From: Paenibacillus cookii
Lineage (GTDB): Bacteria > Bacillota > Bacilli > Paenibacillales > Paenibacillaceae
Reading direction: 5' to 3'
Length of the DNA: 64,000 bases
NCBI RefSeq assembly: GCF_018333375.1
Contig: NZ_BORW01000031.1
Coordinates: 1 to 64,000, forward strand
The notes beneath the pieces were generated by a model. That model was given only the letters and a program-made list of their open reading frames with translations, had not been told where the DNA came from and did no database searches. A program made the translations under genes and the position numbers. Positions 50,110 through 58,700 of the stretch are shown piece by piece; position 1 is the first letter of the stretch; every line of letters begins with the position of its first letter.

Positions 50110-53100
50110 ATGAAAACGGCCATTCCGTTCCAATTCCGGAGCAGGCAGCTTGCCGGTGCGTTTTTTGCATTGATACTGATGTTGTCCGCCCTTTTTGGCG
50201 GTCTGCCTGCGCAGGCGGCATCATCCGTTCTTACCGTGGCCGAGGCCATCGCCAAAAACAACAGCGGCGAAACCGCCACGGTCGAAGGGTATATCGTCGG
50301 CGAGGTCTACAATTCGAAGCTCCTTTTTTCGGGTTTTCAGGACGACTTAAACGTGCTGATCGCGGATTCCCCCGGCGAAACGGGCAAGGACAAGCTGATC
50401 GACGTCCAGGTGACGGCGAGCTACCGCCCGCAGATCGGCCTCAAAACCAATCCCGGCAATCTCGGCAAAAAGATTCAGGTCACCGGAACGCTGACGGCAT
50501 ACAGCGGCATGTTCGGCGTCAAAAGCCCGACGGCCATCACGTTATCGGGCGAGTCCGGCGGCGGGGATCCCGGAAGCGGGGGCGGAACGCCAAATCCGTC
50601 CGATCCCGGCAGCGAAAATATCGGCGTGCCTACGACGCTTCCCGACGGAACCGGCAAAAAGGTGCTGTTTGACCAAAGCCACGGGCAGACGGCCGGCGCC
50701 GCCGATTGGGTGATCGACGGAGCCTTTTCCGATTTTGCGGACGGCTTAAGGGAAGCGAACTTTCAGGTGGATGCGCTGGAACGGACGCTCCCGATGAGCG
50801 CCCAAGCCTACGATGAACCGACCGTTACGTTGAACAAATTGAAGCCGTACGACGTGTTTATCATCGGCGAAGCCAACATTCCTTTTAAAGCTTCGGAGCA
50901 AGCCGCGATGCTGCAATACGTCAAGGAAGGCGGCAGCATTTTCTTCATCTCTGACCATTACAATTCCGACCGGAACCTGAACCGTTGGGATTCCTCCGAA
51001 GTGATGAACGGATACCGCCGCGGAGCTTTCGGCGACCCGACCAAAGGCATGGCTGCCGCCGAAGCCGCGTCGGGAGCGATGAGGGACGTAACCAGCACGG
51101 ATTGGCTGGGGCAAAACTTCGGGGTCCGTTTCCGCTATAATTCGGTCGGCGACGTGACCAAAACGGATGCGGTCAAATACGACCAATCCTTCGGCATCAC
51201 GGCAGGCGTCAACGACGTAGAAATGCACAGCGGCTCGACGCTGGTCATCCTCGATCCGAAGCGGGTCAAAGGGATCGTATACCTGCCGCAAAACGTGCCC
51301 GGCTGGAACAACGCGGTCGAAAACAGCGACAAGAAAAATTTCCCTACCGGGGGCGTATACAAAAACGGCGGCAAAGCCGAAGGACCGTATGCGGCCATCG
51401 CCAAGCTGGGAAAAGGCAAAGCCGCGTTCATCGGCGACTCTTCGCCGGTGGAGGACGCGAGCCCGAAATACGTCCGCGAAGACAACGGCAGCAAGAAAAA
51501 AACCTATGACGGATTCAAAGGCGAAGCCCAGGACGGCGTCTTCCTCGTGCAAACCGTAAAATGGCTGGCCGTTCACGAGGATTACGAGACGTTTGAAAAC
51601 CGGGGCATTACGCTGGACGAGCCGACGCCGCTGCTCGGAGCGCTCGAGGAACCGGCGACCTCGGCCGAAATCCCCGGCACGGAGCCCTGGACGACACCGG
51701 CGGCAGGCTATAAATGGTACGATCCTACAACCTATAAAGCAGGCTCTTACGGTTCCGGCGGTAGCGGTCCGGTGGTGACGATTCCGGAGCTGACCACGAT
51801 CCGAAACGCCAGGTCCGCTGCGGACAACAGCTACGTGACGGTACAAGGCGTCATCACGTCCGAACCGGGCGTATTCGGCGGATCGGGATTTTACCTGCAG
51901 GACGGAACCGCCGGCATCTATGTCTATCCAAGCGCGGCAACGGGATTCCACGCAGGCGACAAAATCAAAATAACCGCCCAGAAAACGGTCTTCAACTCCG
52001 AGGCCGAGCTGATGAACGAAGTTCAGGTTGCCAAGCTGGACGATTCGGCGGGCATTCCGGCGCCGGCCCCCATCGTTCAAGATACGGTGAACGACAGCAA
52101 TCAAGGGCAGCTGATTACCCTGAAAAATATGACTGTACGGAATTACCAGACCGTTACCGGTTCTCTGGAATTCGACCTGGTCAACGGAAGCGTGACCAAC
52201 CGTGTGCGCGTGGACAGCCGCACGGGGGTTCAAGCGGATAGGCTGAAGCAGTCGTTTCCGGAAGGAACGAAGGTCGACATCACCGGCATTTCGTCCATCT
52301 TCAAAAACAATTACCAGCTGAAGCTGCTGAAACTGGAAGATATCCGGCCGGCGGGAGCGGGCCCGGAGAAAAGCAATGCGGCAACGATGACGGGGCCGGC
52401 TTCCGCTTATGCGGGGGCTCCCGTCGACGTGGCGGTTGGCGTCAGCGCGTTGACGTATTCCTTTACCGCAATGGACGTCACGATCCAATACGATCCGTCC
52501 AAGATGGCGTTTGAAACGCAAACCGATCAGGAAGGCCGTCCCGTTCTCGCCGAGGGGGCGGTCGCTTCTTCCAGGGAAGGCTTGAATTTGCTGGCGGCGG
52601 GCATCAAGCCGGAAGCGGGACAAATCCGGCTGCTGCTGGCAAGCACCGGGGAGGCGAATGCGGTCAAAGAAAGCGGCGAATTGTTTCAACTGCATGGCAA
52701 GCTGAGGGAGGATGCGGCCGGCAGCGCGGAATTGTCGGTGACGGCATTTACGGTATCCTCGGACGGCGCTTCGCAGGACATCGACACGGGCGGCGCAGCC
52801 GTTCAGATCCAAGTGGCAACGGCTGACCGCAGCGCGCTTCATGCAGCCATCCAGGATGCGCAAAAACTTGCGGACCAAGCCGTAACGGGCACCGAACCGG
52901 GGCAATATCCGCCTGCGGCCAAGTCCGACCTGCTTGCGGCCATTCAAGCGGCGACCGCGGTTTACAACGATGCATCCGCTACCCAAACGCAAATCAATGC
53001 GGCATTGGCCGCTTTGACGAGCGCCGTCAATGCTTTCAAAAACGCTGTCATTCCGGTGCCGTCCGTTCCTGCGGATAAATCGGCCTTAAACGCGGCCATC

Positions 53101-53493
53101 GCTTCGGCTCAGAACGTATACGACCGCGCCGCCGCAGGCGAAAAGATCGGACAGTATCCGGCTTCGGCCAAGTCGGCGCTTCTAACCGCGATCCAGTCCG
53201 CCGTTTCGGTGAAAAACAGCTCCGGGGTTTCCCAGGCACAGGTTGACGCAGCGACAACGGCGCTCGGCAATGCCGTGGCGGTCTTCAAAACGAAGCTGAT
53301 CACGCTGGTGCCGGGAACGGGCAACATTACGGTGCAGGACCTGTCGATCATGGCCAAATATTTCGGCATCACATCGGCCGACGGCAACTGGAGCCGCGTG
53401 GCCTCCGCCGATCTTTTCAATGAAGGGGAAATCACGATCCGCGCGCTGGCCGGCGTCGCCCAAATGATTATCGGCGATTGGTACGGCAAATAA
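50110..53493 (+). CDS. Large secreted multidomain protein: OB-like domains, GATase-like domain, cohesin, two FIVAR repeats, dockerin-like end
   Basis: About 1127 residues, exported (LAGAFFALILMLSALFGGLPAQAA). Order: DUF6359-like OB domain (about 38-150), Gly/Pro linker, a GATase/DUF4350-like domain (178-494; KKVLFDQSHGQTAGAADW, YDVFIIGEANIPF, GGSIFFISDHYNSDRN), a second OB domain as in YhcR (558-750; GFYLQDGTAGIYVYP), a cohesin-type domain (757-900; AYAGAPVDVAVGVSAL, MDVTIQYDPSKMAFE), FIVAR 1 (905-980; DRSALHAAIQDAQKLADQAV), FIVAR 2 (987-1067; DKSALNAAIASAQNVYDRAA) and a dockerin-like end (1069-1127). The first dockerin calcium loop is degenerate; the second reads ADLFNEGEITIRALAGVAQM. No catalytic site is certain. 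ATG 50110 follows GGGAGGT. A cohesin-SLH protein is encoded next. Confidence 0.82.
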   Translation: MKTAIPFQFRSRQLAGAFFALILMLSALFGGLPAQAASSVLTVAEAIAKNNSGETATVEGYIVGEVYNSKLLFSGFQDDLNVLIADSPGETGKDKLIDVQVTASYRPQIGLKTNPGNLGKKIQVTGTLTAYSGMFGVKSPTAITLSGESGGGDPGSGGGTPNPSDPGSENIGVPTTLPDGTGKKVLFDQSHGQTAGAADWVIDGAFSDFADGLREANFQVDALERTLPMSAQAYDEPTVTLNKLKPYDVFIIGEANIPFKASEQAAMLQYVKEGGSIFFISDHYNSDRNLNRWDSSEVMNGYRRGAFGDPTKGMAAAEAASGAMRDVTSTDWLGQNFGVRFRYNSVGDVTKTDAVKYDQSFGITAGVNDVEMHSGSTLVILDPKRVKGIVYLPQNVPGWNNAVENSDKKNFPTGGVYKNGGKAEGPYAAIAKLGKGKAAFIGDSSPVEDASPKYVREDNGSKKKTYDGFKGEAQDGVFLVQTVKWLAVHEDYETFENRGITLDEPTPLLGALEEPATSAEIPGTEPWTTPAAGYKWYDPTTYKAGSYGSGGSGPVVTIPELTTIRNARSAADNSYVTVQGVITSEPGVFGGSGFYLQDGTAGIYVYPSAATGFHAGDKIKITAQKTVFNSEAELMNEVQVAKLDDSAGIPAPAPIVQDTVNDSNQGQLITLKNMTVRNYQTVTGSLEFDLVNGSVTNRVRVDSRTGVQADRLKQSFPEGTKVDITGISSIFKNNYQLKLLKLEDIRPAGAGPEKSNAATMTGPASAYAGAPVDVAVGVSALTYSFTAMDVTIQYDPSKMAFETQTDQEGRPVLAEGAVASSREGLNLLAAGIKPEAGQIRLLLASTGEANAVKESGELFQLHGKLREDAAGSAELSVTAFTVSSDGASQDIDTGGAAVQIQVATADRSALHAAIQDAQKLADQAVTGTEPGQYPPAAKSDLLAAIQAATAVYNDASATQTQINAALAALTSAVNAFKNAVIPVPSVPADKSALNAAIASAQNVYDRAAAGEKIGQYPASAKSALLTAIQSAVSVKNSSGVSQAQVDAATTALGNAVAVFKTKLITLVPGTGNITVQDLSIMAKYFGITSADGNWSRVASADLFNEGEITIRALAGVAQMIIGDWYGK

Positions 53494-53580
53494 ACCAACG
53501 AAGGATGAATCCAACACCCGTCGCAGGAGGCGGCCGTATGCCGTTTTCTGCGATTGGCATGTTCGAAAGGATGAAGCCCA

Positions 53581-54609
53581 TTGCTGAAAAAGTTAGCCTC
53601 TATTCTCGGACTCGTGCTCGTATTCGGGTGGTTTGCCGCACAAACGCAGGCGTCGGCGGATGACGCCGCCACCCCCTTCGTCTCTCTGCAATCAACGTCC
53701 AGCGGGAATCAGATCACGGTCGTCGTGACGGGGGAACATCTTAAAGATCTGTACGCTTACGATTTCACGCTGAAATACGACGCGCAGAAGCTTTCCTATC
53801 AAAGCGCATCAGCAGGCCCGAACGGTTTTTCCGTCGATCCGATCGTCCGCAACGGGACGGTCCGGATCGCGCATACCAAGGTAGGCAAAACGGCCGGCGA
53901 CAACGGCACCGTTCAATTGGCCGCCGTTCATTTCGCGAGGCTGCAGAAGGGAAGCGCCGCCGTTTCGCTGCATGACGTCAAACTGGTGGACTCCAGGCTG
54001 AATACTGCCGCAAGCCAGGTCGTTGCCGCGTCCATTTCGATCAAGGAAGGAAGCGTCCCCGCACCGGCTGCCCTGAAAGATATCGGCGGGCACTGGGCCA
54101 AGGACGCCATCGAGCAGGCCGTGCAGCAAGGCTGGGTGACGGGTTACGCGAACGGGACGTTCCAACCGGGCAAGGAAGTGACGCGGATCGAATGGGCCGC
54201 CATGCTGATCCGGGCCTTGGGGGCGGACGACGCTGCCCGCCAGCCTGTCCAATTTAAGGATGCGAAGAACATTCCGGCATGGGGATTGCCTTTCGTGGAA
54301 GAGGCGGTAGTCCGGGGGATTATGAACGGTTACGCCGATGGATCGTTCGGGCCGGCGAGGAAGATGACGCGGGCGGAAATGGCGACTATGGCCGTCCGTT
54401 CGCTGCCTTCGAGCGAAGCGCCGGCGGGCGGCGTCAAGCCTGCTTTTGCCGACGGCGCGCAAATCCCCGCCTGGGCCAAGCCTTACGCCGAGACGGCGGC
54501 ACAGCGGGGCATCATGAGCGGGCGAAGCGGCGGCTTATTTGCGCCGAACGCCCATGCGACCCGCGCCGAGGCGGTGGTCGTCATTTCGGCATTGCTGCAG
54601 CAGAAATAA
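53581..54609 (+). CDS. Cohesin-domain protein with three SLH domains, putative cell-surface anchor
   Basis: A 342-residue exported protein (signal LKKLASILGLVLVFGWFAAQTQASA). Residues about 33-160 form a cohesin-like beta-sandwich (LYAYDFTLKYDAQKLSYQSASAG, VRIAHTKVGKTAGDNGTVQLAAVHF). Three SLH repeats follow: IGGHWAKDAIEQAVQQGWVTGYANGTFQPG, IPAWGLPFVEEAVVRGIMNGYADGSFGPA and IPAWAKPYAETAAQRGIMSGRSGG, ending in TRIE, TRAE and TRAE motifs that bind pyruvylated wall polymer. It could display a dockerin-bearing partner on the surface; its upstream neighbour ends in a dockerin-like sequence. TTG start at 53581 after AAAGGATG, 87 bp downstream of that gene. Confidence 0.86.
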   Translation: MLKKLASILGLVLVFGWFAAQTQASADDAATPFVSLQSTSSGNQITVVVTGEHLKDLYAYDFTLKYDAQKLSYQSASAGPNGFSVDPIVRNGTVRIAHTKVGKTAGDNGTVQLAAVHFARLQKGSAAVSLHDVKLVDSRLNTAASQVVAASISIKEGSVPAPAALKDIGGHWAKDAIEQAVQQGWVTGYANGTFQPGKEVTRIEWAAMLIRALGADDAARQPVQFKDAKNIPAWGLPFVEEAVVRGIMNGYADGSFGPARKMTRAEMATMAVRSLPSSEAPAGGVKPAFADGAQIPAWAKPYAETAAQRGIMSGRSGGLFAPNAHATRAEAVVVISALLQQK

Positions 54610-54780
54610 TGCTATTGAAAATATCGATAGCATGGAAAAAATTCTTTATCGAAAGAAGCTTCCGCTAAATCGAAGATATGTGCTATACTTATGTAAGTAA
54701 CCATTCGGGTTGCTTTTTCATACGATGACGCAGTATCATGGTATGAACGAACTTAAACCAATACTAAAAATATGAATATG
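54610..54780. promoter_or_regulatory. Intergenic region with promoter of the riboswitch transcript
   Basis: A hairpin ATGCTAT..ATAGCAT directly after the SLH gene stop may end that transcript. An extended -10 TGCTATACT (TATACT at 54684-54689) lies about 95 bp upstream of the riboswitch. A short hairpin AAGTAACC/GGGTTGCTTTTT (54695-54718) follows it. Confidence 0.45.
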
Positions 54781-54938
54781 GATCTTCGGGGTAAGGTGAA
54801 ATTCCTGACCGGCGGTGAACGTCCTTGAACGCCAAAGCGACGTCAAGCCCGCGACTCCTGCTTTTCAAGCGATTGAAAGGCAGCGACTGACCTGGTGGGA
54901 TTCCAGGGCCGACGGTAAAGTCCGGATGGGAGAAGATC
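54781..54938 (+). ncRNA. FMN riboswitch (RFN element)
   Basis: Closing stem P1 GATCTTC (54781-54787) / GAAGATC (54932-54938). The conserved core is complete: GGGGTAAGGTGAAATTCC, TGACCGGCGGTGA, AGCCCGCGA, GACCTGGTGGGATTCCAGG, GCCGACGGTAAAGTCCGGATG. It binds FMN and normally lowers expression of riboflavin genes. Here it precedes an EamA transporter and a terminator at 54998-55037. Confidence 0.97.
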
Positions 54939-54997
54939 AATAGAGCAGGTTTGCCGGAATTGTTTTTTCGTAACATTTCCGCAGGCTTATTTGATCA

Positions 54998-55037
54998 GCC
55001 CCCGTTTTGTCGATTTCGGTCGATATACGGGGGTTTT
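54998..55037 (+). terminator. Expression-platform terminator of the FMN riboswitch
   Basis: GCCCCCGT, loop with GTCGAT/GTCGAT-like pairing, ACGGGGG, TTTT, ending 40 nt before the EamA ATG. Confidence 0.85.
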
Positions 55038-55076
55038 CCAATGTTGACTCCGTATTCAGGCAAGGGGATTAGGAAT

Positions 55077-56033
55077 ATGGAAAACGTAAGCAACAAGTAT
55101 AAGCTGAATCCCGCCATGCGCAAGCAGGCGGTCCGTCCGAAAACCGGCTTTTGGCTGGTCGTGCTCGGGGCGGCATTGTGGGGAGCGGATCCGCTCTTCC
55201 GGATCATTTTGCTGCGCGAGCAGATCACGCCGACGCAGATCGTTTTGCTCGAACATATCATCATCGCGCTGTTCGTGGGGCCGATGCTTTGGAAGCACCG
55301 CTCCGAATTAAAAGGGCTCGAGCTGCGCCATATCGGCGCGCTGCTGTTCCTGTCCTGGGGCGGCTCGGCAATCGCGACCATTTTGTTTACGCTGGGGCTG
55401 ACCCACGGCAATTTGAACGCGGTATTGCTGCTGCAGAAGCTGCAGCCGATTTTCGCCATCCTTATGGCGCGTGTGCTGCTGAAGGAAAAGCTGCCGAAGA
55501 AGTTCGGCTGGCTGATGATCATGGCGCTGGCAGGCACGTATCTGCTCACCTTCGGGTTTACGTTCCCATTCGGCCATGTCAACGACTTCGTCAAAGTAGG
55601 AAGCCTGCTTTCCCTCGGCGCGGCGGCTTTGTGGGGCGGCTCGACCGTTATGGGACGTTTGATGGTCGGCAAAATGGAGTACGAAACCGTCACTTCGCTT
55701 CGTTTCATTTTGGCGCTGCCGCTCCTGATCGCCATTACGATCAATCAAGGGGATCCTTGGCACGTCCCTACTGGCGCAGGCACGATTACGGCCGTATCGA
55801 TCAACCTGCTTGGCCAAGCGCTGCTGCCCGGCTTGTTCAGCCTCATGGTGTATTATAAGGGCCTGACAACGACCAAAGCGTCGGTGGCGACCCTCGCGGA
55901 GCTGAGCTTCCCGATGGTGGGTGTACTCATCAACTGGATCGCGTTCCAGGAGGTCGTGAAATTCCACCAAATTTGCGGGTTTGTCCTGATCTGGGCCGTC
56001 CTGTTCATCATATCGCGCCGAAGCGAGGCGTAA
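55077..56033 (+). CDS. EamA/DMT-family transporter under FMN riboswitch, putative riboflavin transporter
   Basis: About 318 residues with ten hydrophobic helices in two EamA repeats (GFWLVVLGAALWGADPLFRIIL; IGALLFLSWGGSAIATILFTLGL; VGSLLSLGAAALWGGSTVMGRL; LLPGLFSLMVYYKGLTTTKASVATLAELSFPMVGVL). Direct control by an FMN riboswitch makes riboflavin or FMN the probable substrate, as proposed for RibN and ImpX carriers of the same superfamily. The usual Firmicute carrier RibU is unrelated. ATG 55077 follows AAGGGG; an ATG at 55041 sits next to the terminator and is less likely. Import rather than export is assumed because FMN would repress it. Confidence 0.88.
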   Translation: MENVSNKYKLNPAMRKQAVRPKTGFWLVVLGAALWGADPLFRIILLREQITPTQIVLLEHIIIALFVGPMLWKHRSELKGLELRHIGALLFLSWGGSAIATILFTLGLTHGNLNAVLLLQKLQPIFAILMARVLLKEKLPKKFGWLMIMALAGTYLLTFGFTFPFGHVNDFVKVGSLLSLGAAALWGGSTVMGRLMVGKMEYETVTSLRFILALPLLIAITINQGDPWHVPTGAGTITAVSINLLGQALLPGLFSLMVYYKGLTTTKASVATLAELSFPMVGVLINWIAFQEVVKFHQICGFVLIWAVLFIISRRSEA

Positions 56034-56066
56034 TCTATTTACAATGTTCTCCTGAAGATAAATACA

Positions 56067-56115
56067 GGCTGCTCTGCGGTAAAGAGATTCTTTACTGCAA
56101 AGCAGCCTTTTTGCG
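56067..56115 (+). terminator. Terminator of the EamA gene
   Basis: AGGCTGCTCTGCGGTAAAGA / TTTACTGCAAAGCAGCC then TTTTT. Confidence 0.9.
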
Positions 56116-56701
56116 ATCCATCTTCGGCAATAAAGGATGTTTGGAAAACGTTTGAATAATCTACCGATTCCCCGTTCCTTTTTATGATTGTTTAACAATT
56201 TTATAAGTAAGGAAGCGTAACTCTCAATATGACTAGACTGATTAAGACGGCTAAAAACACTATACTGGGTGTAATTATTTTGTTTGCTAGATCGAATTTA
56301 TTCATTATTCCTATAAACAGTGACATCATTGATAAAAATAAGATAAAGCAAGGAATGTACAATTTGCTTCCTATCTTTTTCCCCATATTCCACCACCCGT
56401 ATTACAACCATAAATAAAACTTCATTAACTGTCAATTGTTACATAAATAACCGTATTTATCCTATACCAGTCGGTATAAGTTCCAGGGGATGTATTGGAT
56501 TTTTGCAAAATCCTCATCTAAAAAACAATCGTACATTCTCGAAGGTCAAAACTTCCTGAGAATTTTGATAATAAGATGGAATGAACCTGATCCCTTCGAT
56601 CATAGGCTTTAGAAAGCGCTTGCAGAATACGTTTTAGAAACGGTCGGTGCAATTTAAGATTCAAGATCCAACGTGTCAATGTGATGAATGGGGGAATGTT
56701 C
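56116..56701. other. AT-rich intergenic region before the ABC importer
   Basis: About 590 bp, much more AT-rich than its surroundings. It contains one small minus-strand ORF listed separately. A short repeat TATACCAGTCGGTATA (56463-56478) is nearly palindromic. The importer promoter should lie in 56480-56690 but no strong match is seen. Confidence 0.5.
56201..56386 (-). CDS. Possible small membrane protein (61 residues)
   Basis: Reads MGKKIGSKLYIPCFILFLSM then two hydrophobic helices (YIPCFILFLSMMSLFIGIM and IITPSIVFLAVLISLVILRV) separated by a short polar loop NKFDLANK. A basic N-terminus precedes TM1, as in genuine membrane proteins. GGTGG lies before the start. The reading frame sits in AT-rich DNA where long frames are rare by chance. 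It lacks recognised relatives and could be an acquired or degenerate gene. Confidence 0.4.
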   Translation of the reverse strand: MGKKIGSKLYIPCFILFLSMMSLFIGIMNKFDLANKIITPSIVFLAVLISLVILRVTLPYL

Positions 56702-58540
56702 ATGAGGCTGAAATTCGCTTCGAAACCGCTGATGGCGCTTTTGATGGCGGGAGTTCTCATCGCAGGCTGCCAAACCGTGCAGCCGCCGTCCGCTTCGGAA
56801 ACGCCGAAAACGCAGGAAGGAAACAAACCGCCTTCGGGCAATCAGACGGAGCCTTCCAAAGAACCCGCGACCGGAACCTCCAAAGGCGACGCCAAGGAAA
56901 CGCCGCGAAACGAAACGTTGTACGTCAACGGCCTGCAGTGGGGAGCACCGACGAACTTCAACCTGCTGAGCGGCAATCCGGCTTTTCCGATCAATTACGG
57001 CAATTCCCGGGAGCTGGTGTACGAAACGTTGTTCATGATCAACCAGCTGGACGGGGCGCTTGAGCCGCTGCTCGGAACCAAATACGAATGGAAGGACGAT
57101 ACGCTGCATGTCGAGCTGAACAAGGACGCGAAATGGAACGACGGCAAGCCGTTCACTTCGGAGGACGTCGTTTATACTTACGAGCTCGGCAAAAAATACG
57201 ACATCAACTGGAGCAGCTATTGGACGAATATTTCCGAAGTAACGGCCGACGGGGCGAATGCCGTCAACATCAAGCTGAACAAGGATAATCCCAACCGGCT
57301 GAGGGTGCTGGACAGCATTGAACTGATCCCGATGCTTCCGAAGCATATTTGGGAGGAAATCGAAAAGAAAGCGGGCAACGACCTGTCCGCCATCCGGAAA
57401 GAAGTCAACGATAACCCGGTCGGCACGGGCCCATACAAGCTGTATTTCTACAACGACCAGAAAATCACGATCGAACGCGACGACAATTATTGGGGCAAAT
57501 CGCTGTTCGGCAAACTGCCGGCCCCGAAATACATCACGCACGTCATTTACAAGGATAACGCGGCCGGCGACCTGGCGTTCAAGAGCGGCCAAGTGGACGT
57601 ATCGCAGCAGTTCATTCCGCAGGTCTGGAACATGTGGGAAAAGGGAGCGCCGATCAAGACGTTCCTGGAGGACGCTCCGTATTACGTGCCGGGTTCCATG
57701 CCGTCCATCTTCTTCAACATGTCGAAAAAAGGGCTCGACAACGCCGACGTCCGCCGCGCCATCGCGATGGCCATCGACTACAAAAAAATATCGGATCTGG
57801 CGATGAGCGGCTACTCGGCGGCGATGGAACCTTCCTTGACGCTGAATACCGACGCCGAATCCAAATACGTCGACAAAGACGCGATCAAACCGCTCCAGTG
57901 GACGACGGACGTCAAAGCGGCCAATGAACTGCTCGACAAAATCGGGGCCCAAAAAGGCAAGGACGGCATCCGCGTCCTGAACGGCACCCGCCTCGGTCCG
58001 TATGAAATCGAATGCCCGTACGGCTGGTCCGACTGGAATGCGGCGCTCGAAATCGTCGCGCAAAGCGCGAAGGCGATCGGCATCGAAATCCGCACGAAAT
58101 TCCCGGAAGCTCCGGTATGGACGAACGACCTGCAAACAGGCAAATTCGACATCATCATGAACACGCCGGCCGGCGGCGTCAATCCGAGCCAGCCTTGGAG
58201 CCGGGCCCATGACATCATGTACTCGAAAGGCGTGGCGCCTGCCGGAGAAATGGCGTTCTGGAACTGGGGACGCTACAAAAACGACAAGGCCGACCAAATC
58301 ATCGACCAAATCCCGACCGTCACCGACGAAGCGCAGCTGAAAAACCTGTATACCGAGCTGACGAAAATCTGGCTGACGGATATCCCTTCCGTTCCGCTGA
58401 TGTACCGCCCGTGGGTGTTCCACACCGTCAACGAATCCGTATGGAAGGGGTTCCCCGTCGACGGGGACGGCAGCAACATTCCGCCGCAAATCGCCATGGA
58501 CGGCGCGGGCATCCGGGCCTTGTATCAGATTCATAACTGA
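56702..58540 (+). CDS. ABC transporter substrate-binding lipoprotein (family 5)
   Basis: About 612 residues. Lipobox LMAGVLIAGCQ, then a long Pro/Ser/Thr/Lys linker. SBP_bac_5 motifs: ELVYETLFMINQLDGALEPLLG, LNKDAKWNDGKPFTSEDVVYTYEL, NPVGTGPYKLYFYNDQKITIERDDNYWG and MPSIFFNMSKKGLDNADVRRAIAMAIDY. The family binds oligopeptides or, in Paenibacillus and Thermotoga, oligosaccharides. It is the first gene of a five-gene operon with permeases and two ATPases. ATG 56702 follows GGGGGAA; an ATG at 56681 has no site. Substrate unknown. Confidence 0.93.
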   Translation: MRLKFASKPLMALLMAGVLIAGCQTVQPPSASETPKTQEGNKPPSGNQTEPSKEPATGTSKGDAKETPRNETLYVNGLQWGAPTNFNLLSGNPAFPINYGNSRELVYETLFMINQLDGALEPLLGTKYEWKDDTLHVELNKDAKWNDGKPFTSEDVVYTYELGKKYDINWSSYWTNISEVTADGANAVNIKLNKDNPNRLRVLDSIELIPMLPKHIWEEIEKKAGNDLSAIRKEVNDNPVGTGPYKLYFYNDQKITIERDDNYWGKSLFGKLPAPKYITHVIYKDNAAGDLAFKSGQVDVSQQFIPQVWNMWEKGAPIKTFLEDAPYYVPGSMPSIFFNMSKKGLDNADVRRAIAMAIDYKKISDLAMSGYSAAMEPSLTLNTDAESKYVDKDAIKPLQWTTDVKAANELLDKIGAQKGKDGIRVLNGTRLGPYEIECPYGWSDWNAALEIVAQSAKAIGIEIRTKFPEAPVWTNDLQTGKFDIIMNTPAGGVNPSQPWSRAHDIMYSKGVAPAGEMAFWNWGRYKNDKADQIIDQIPTVTDEAQLKNLYTELTKIWLTDIPSVPLMYRPWVFHTVNESVWKGFPVDGDGSNIPPQIAMDGAGIRALYQIHN

Positions 58541-58700
58541 GGATACCGCGCATCCGGAACCCGATCATGTTCGGGCGACGGCCAAAAGCAAACATGCACG
58601 CAGCCTGCATAAGGACGGCTATCCGGGCCGTTCCTATGCGGGCTCTCCGTCACCGGCAGCATGATATTCCGCCGCGCAAGTCCGAAGGGGGGAGCTTTTC

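Noticed and set aside
50746..52992. 748-codon minus-strand open frame opposite the cohesin/dockerin gene
   Set aside because: It is a shadow of the plus-strand gene, which has a signal peptide, clear domains and a good RBS. The minus frame is rich in Arg/His/Gly with no domain and no RBS.
56654..58534. 626-codon minus-strand open frame
   Set aside because: Antisense shadow of the substrate-binding lipoprotein gene; composition is typical of a non-coding frame.
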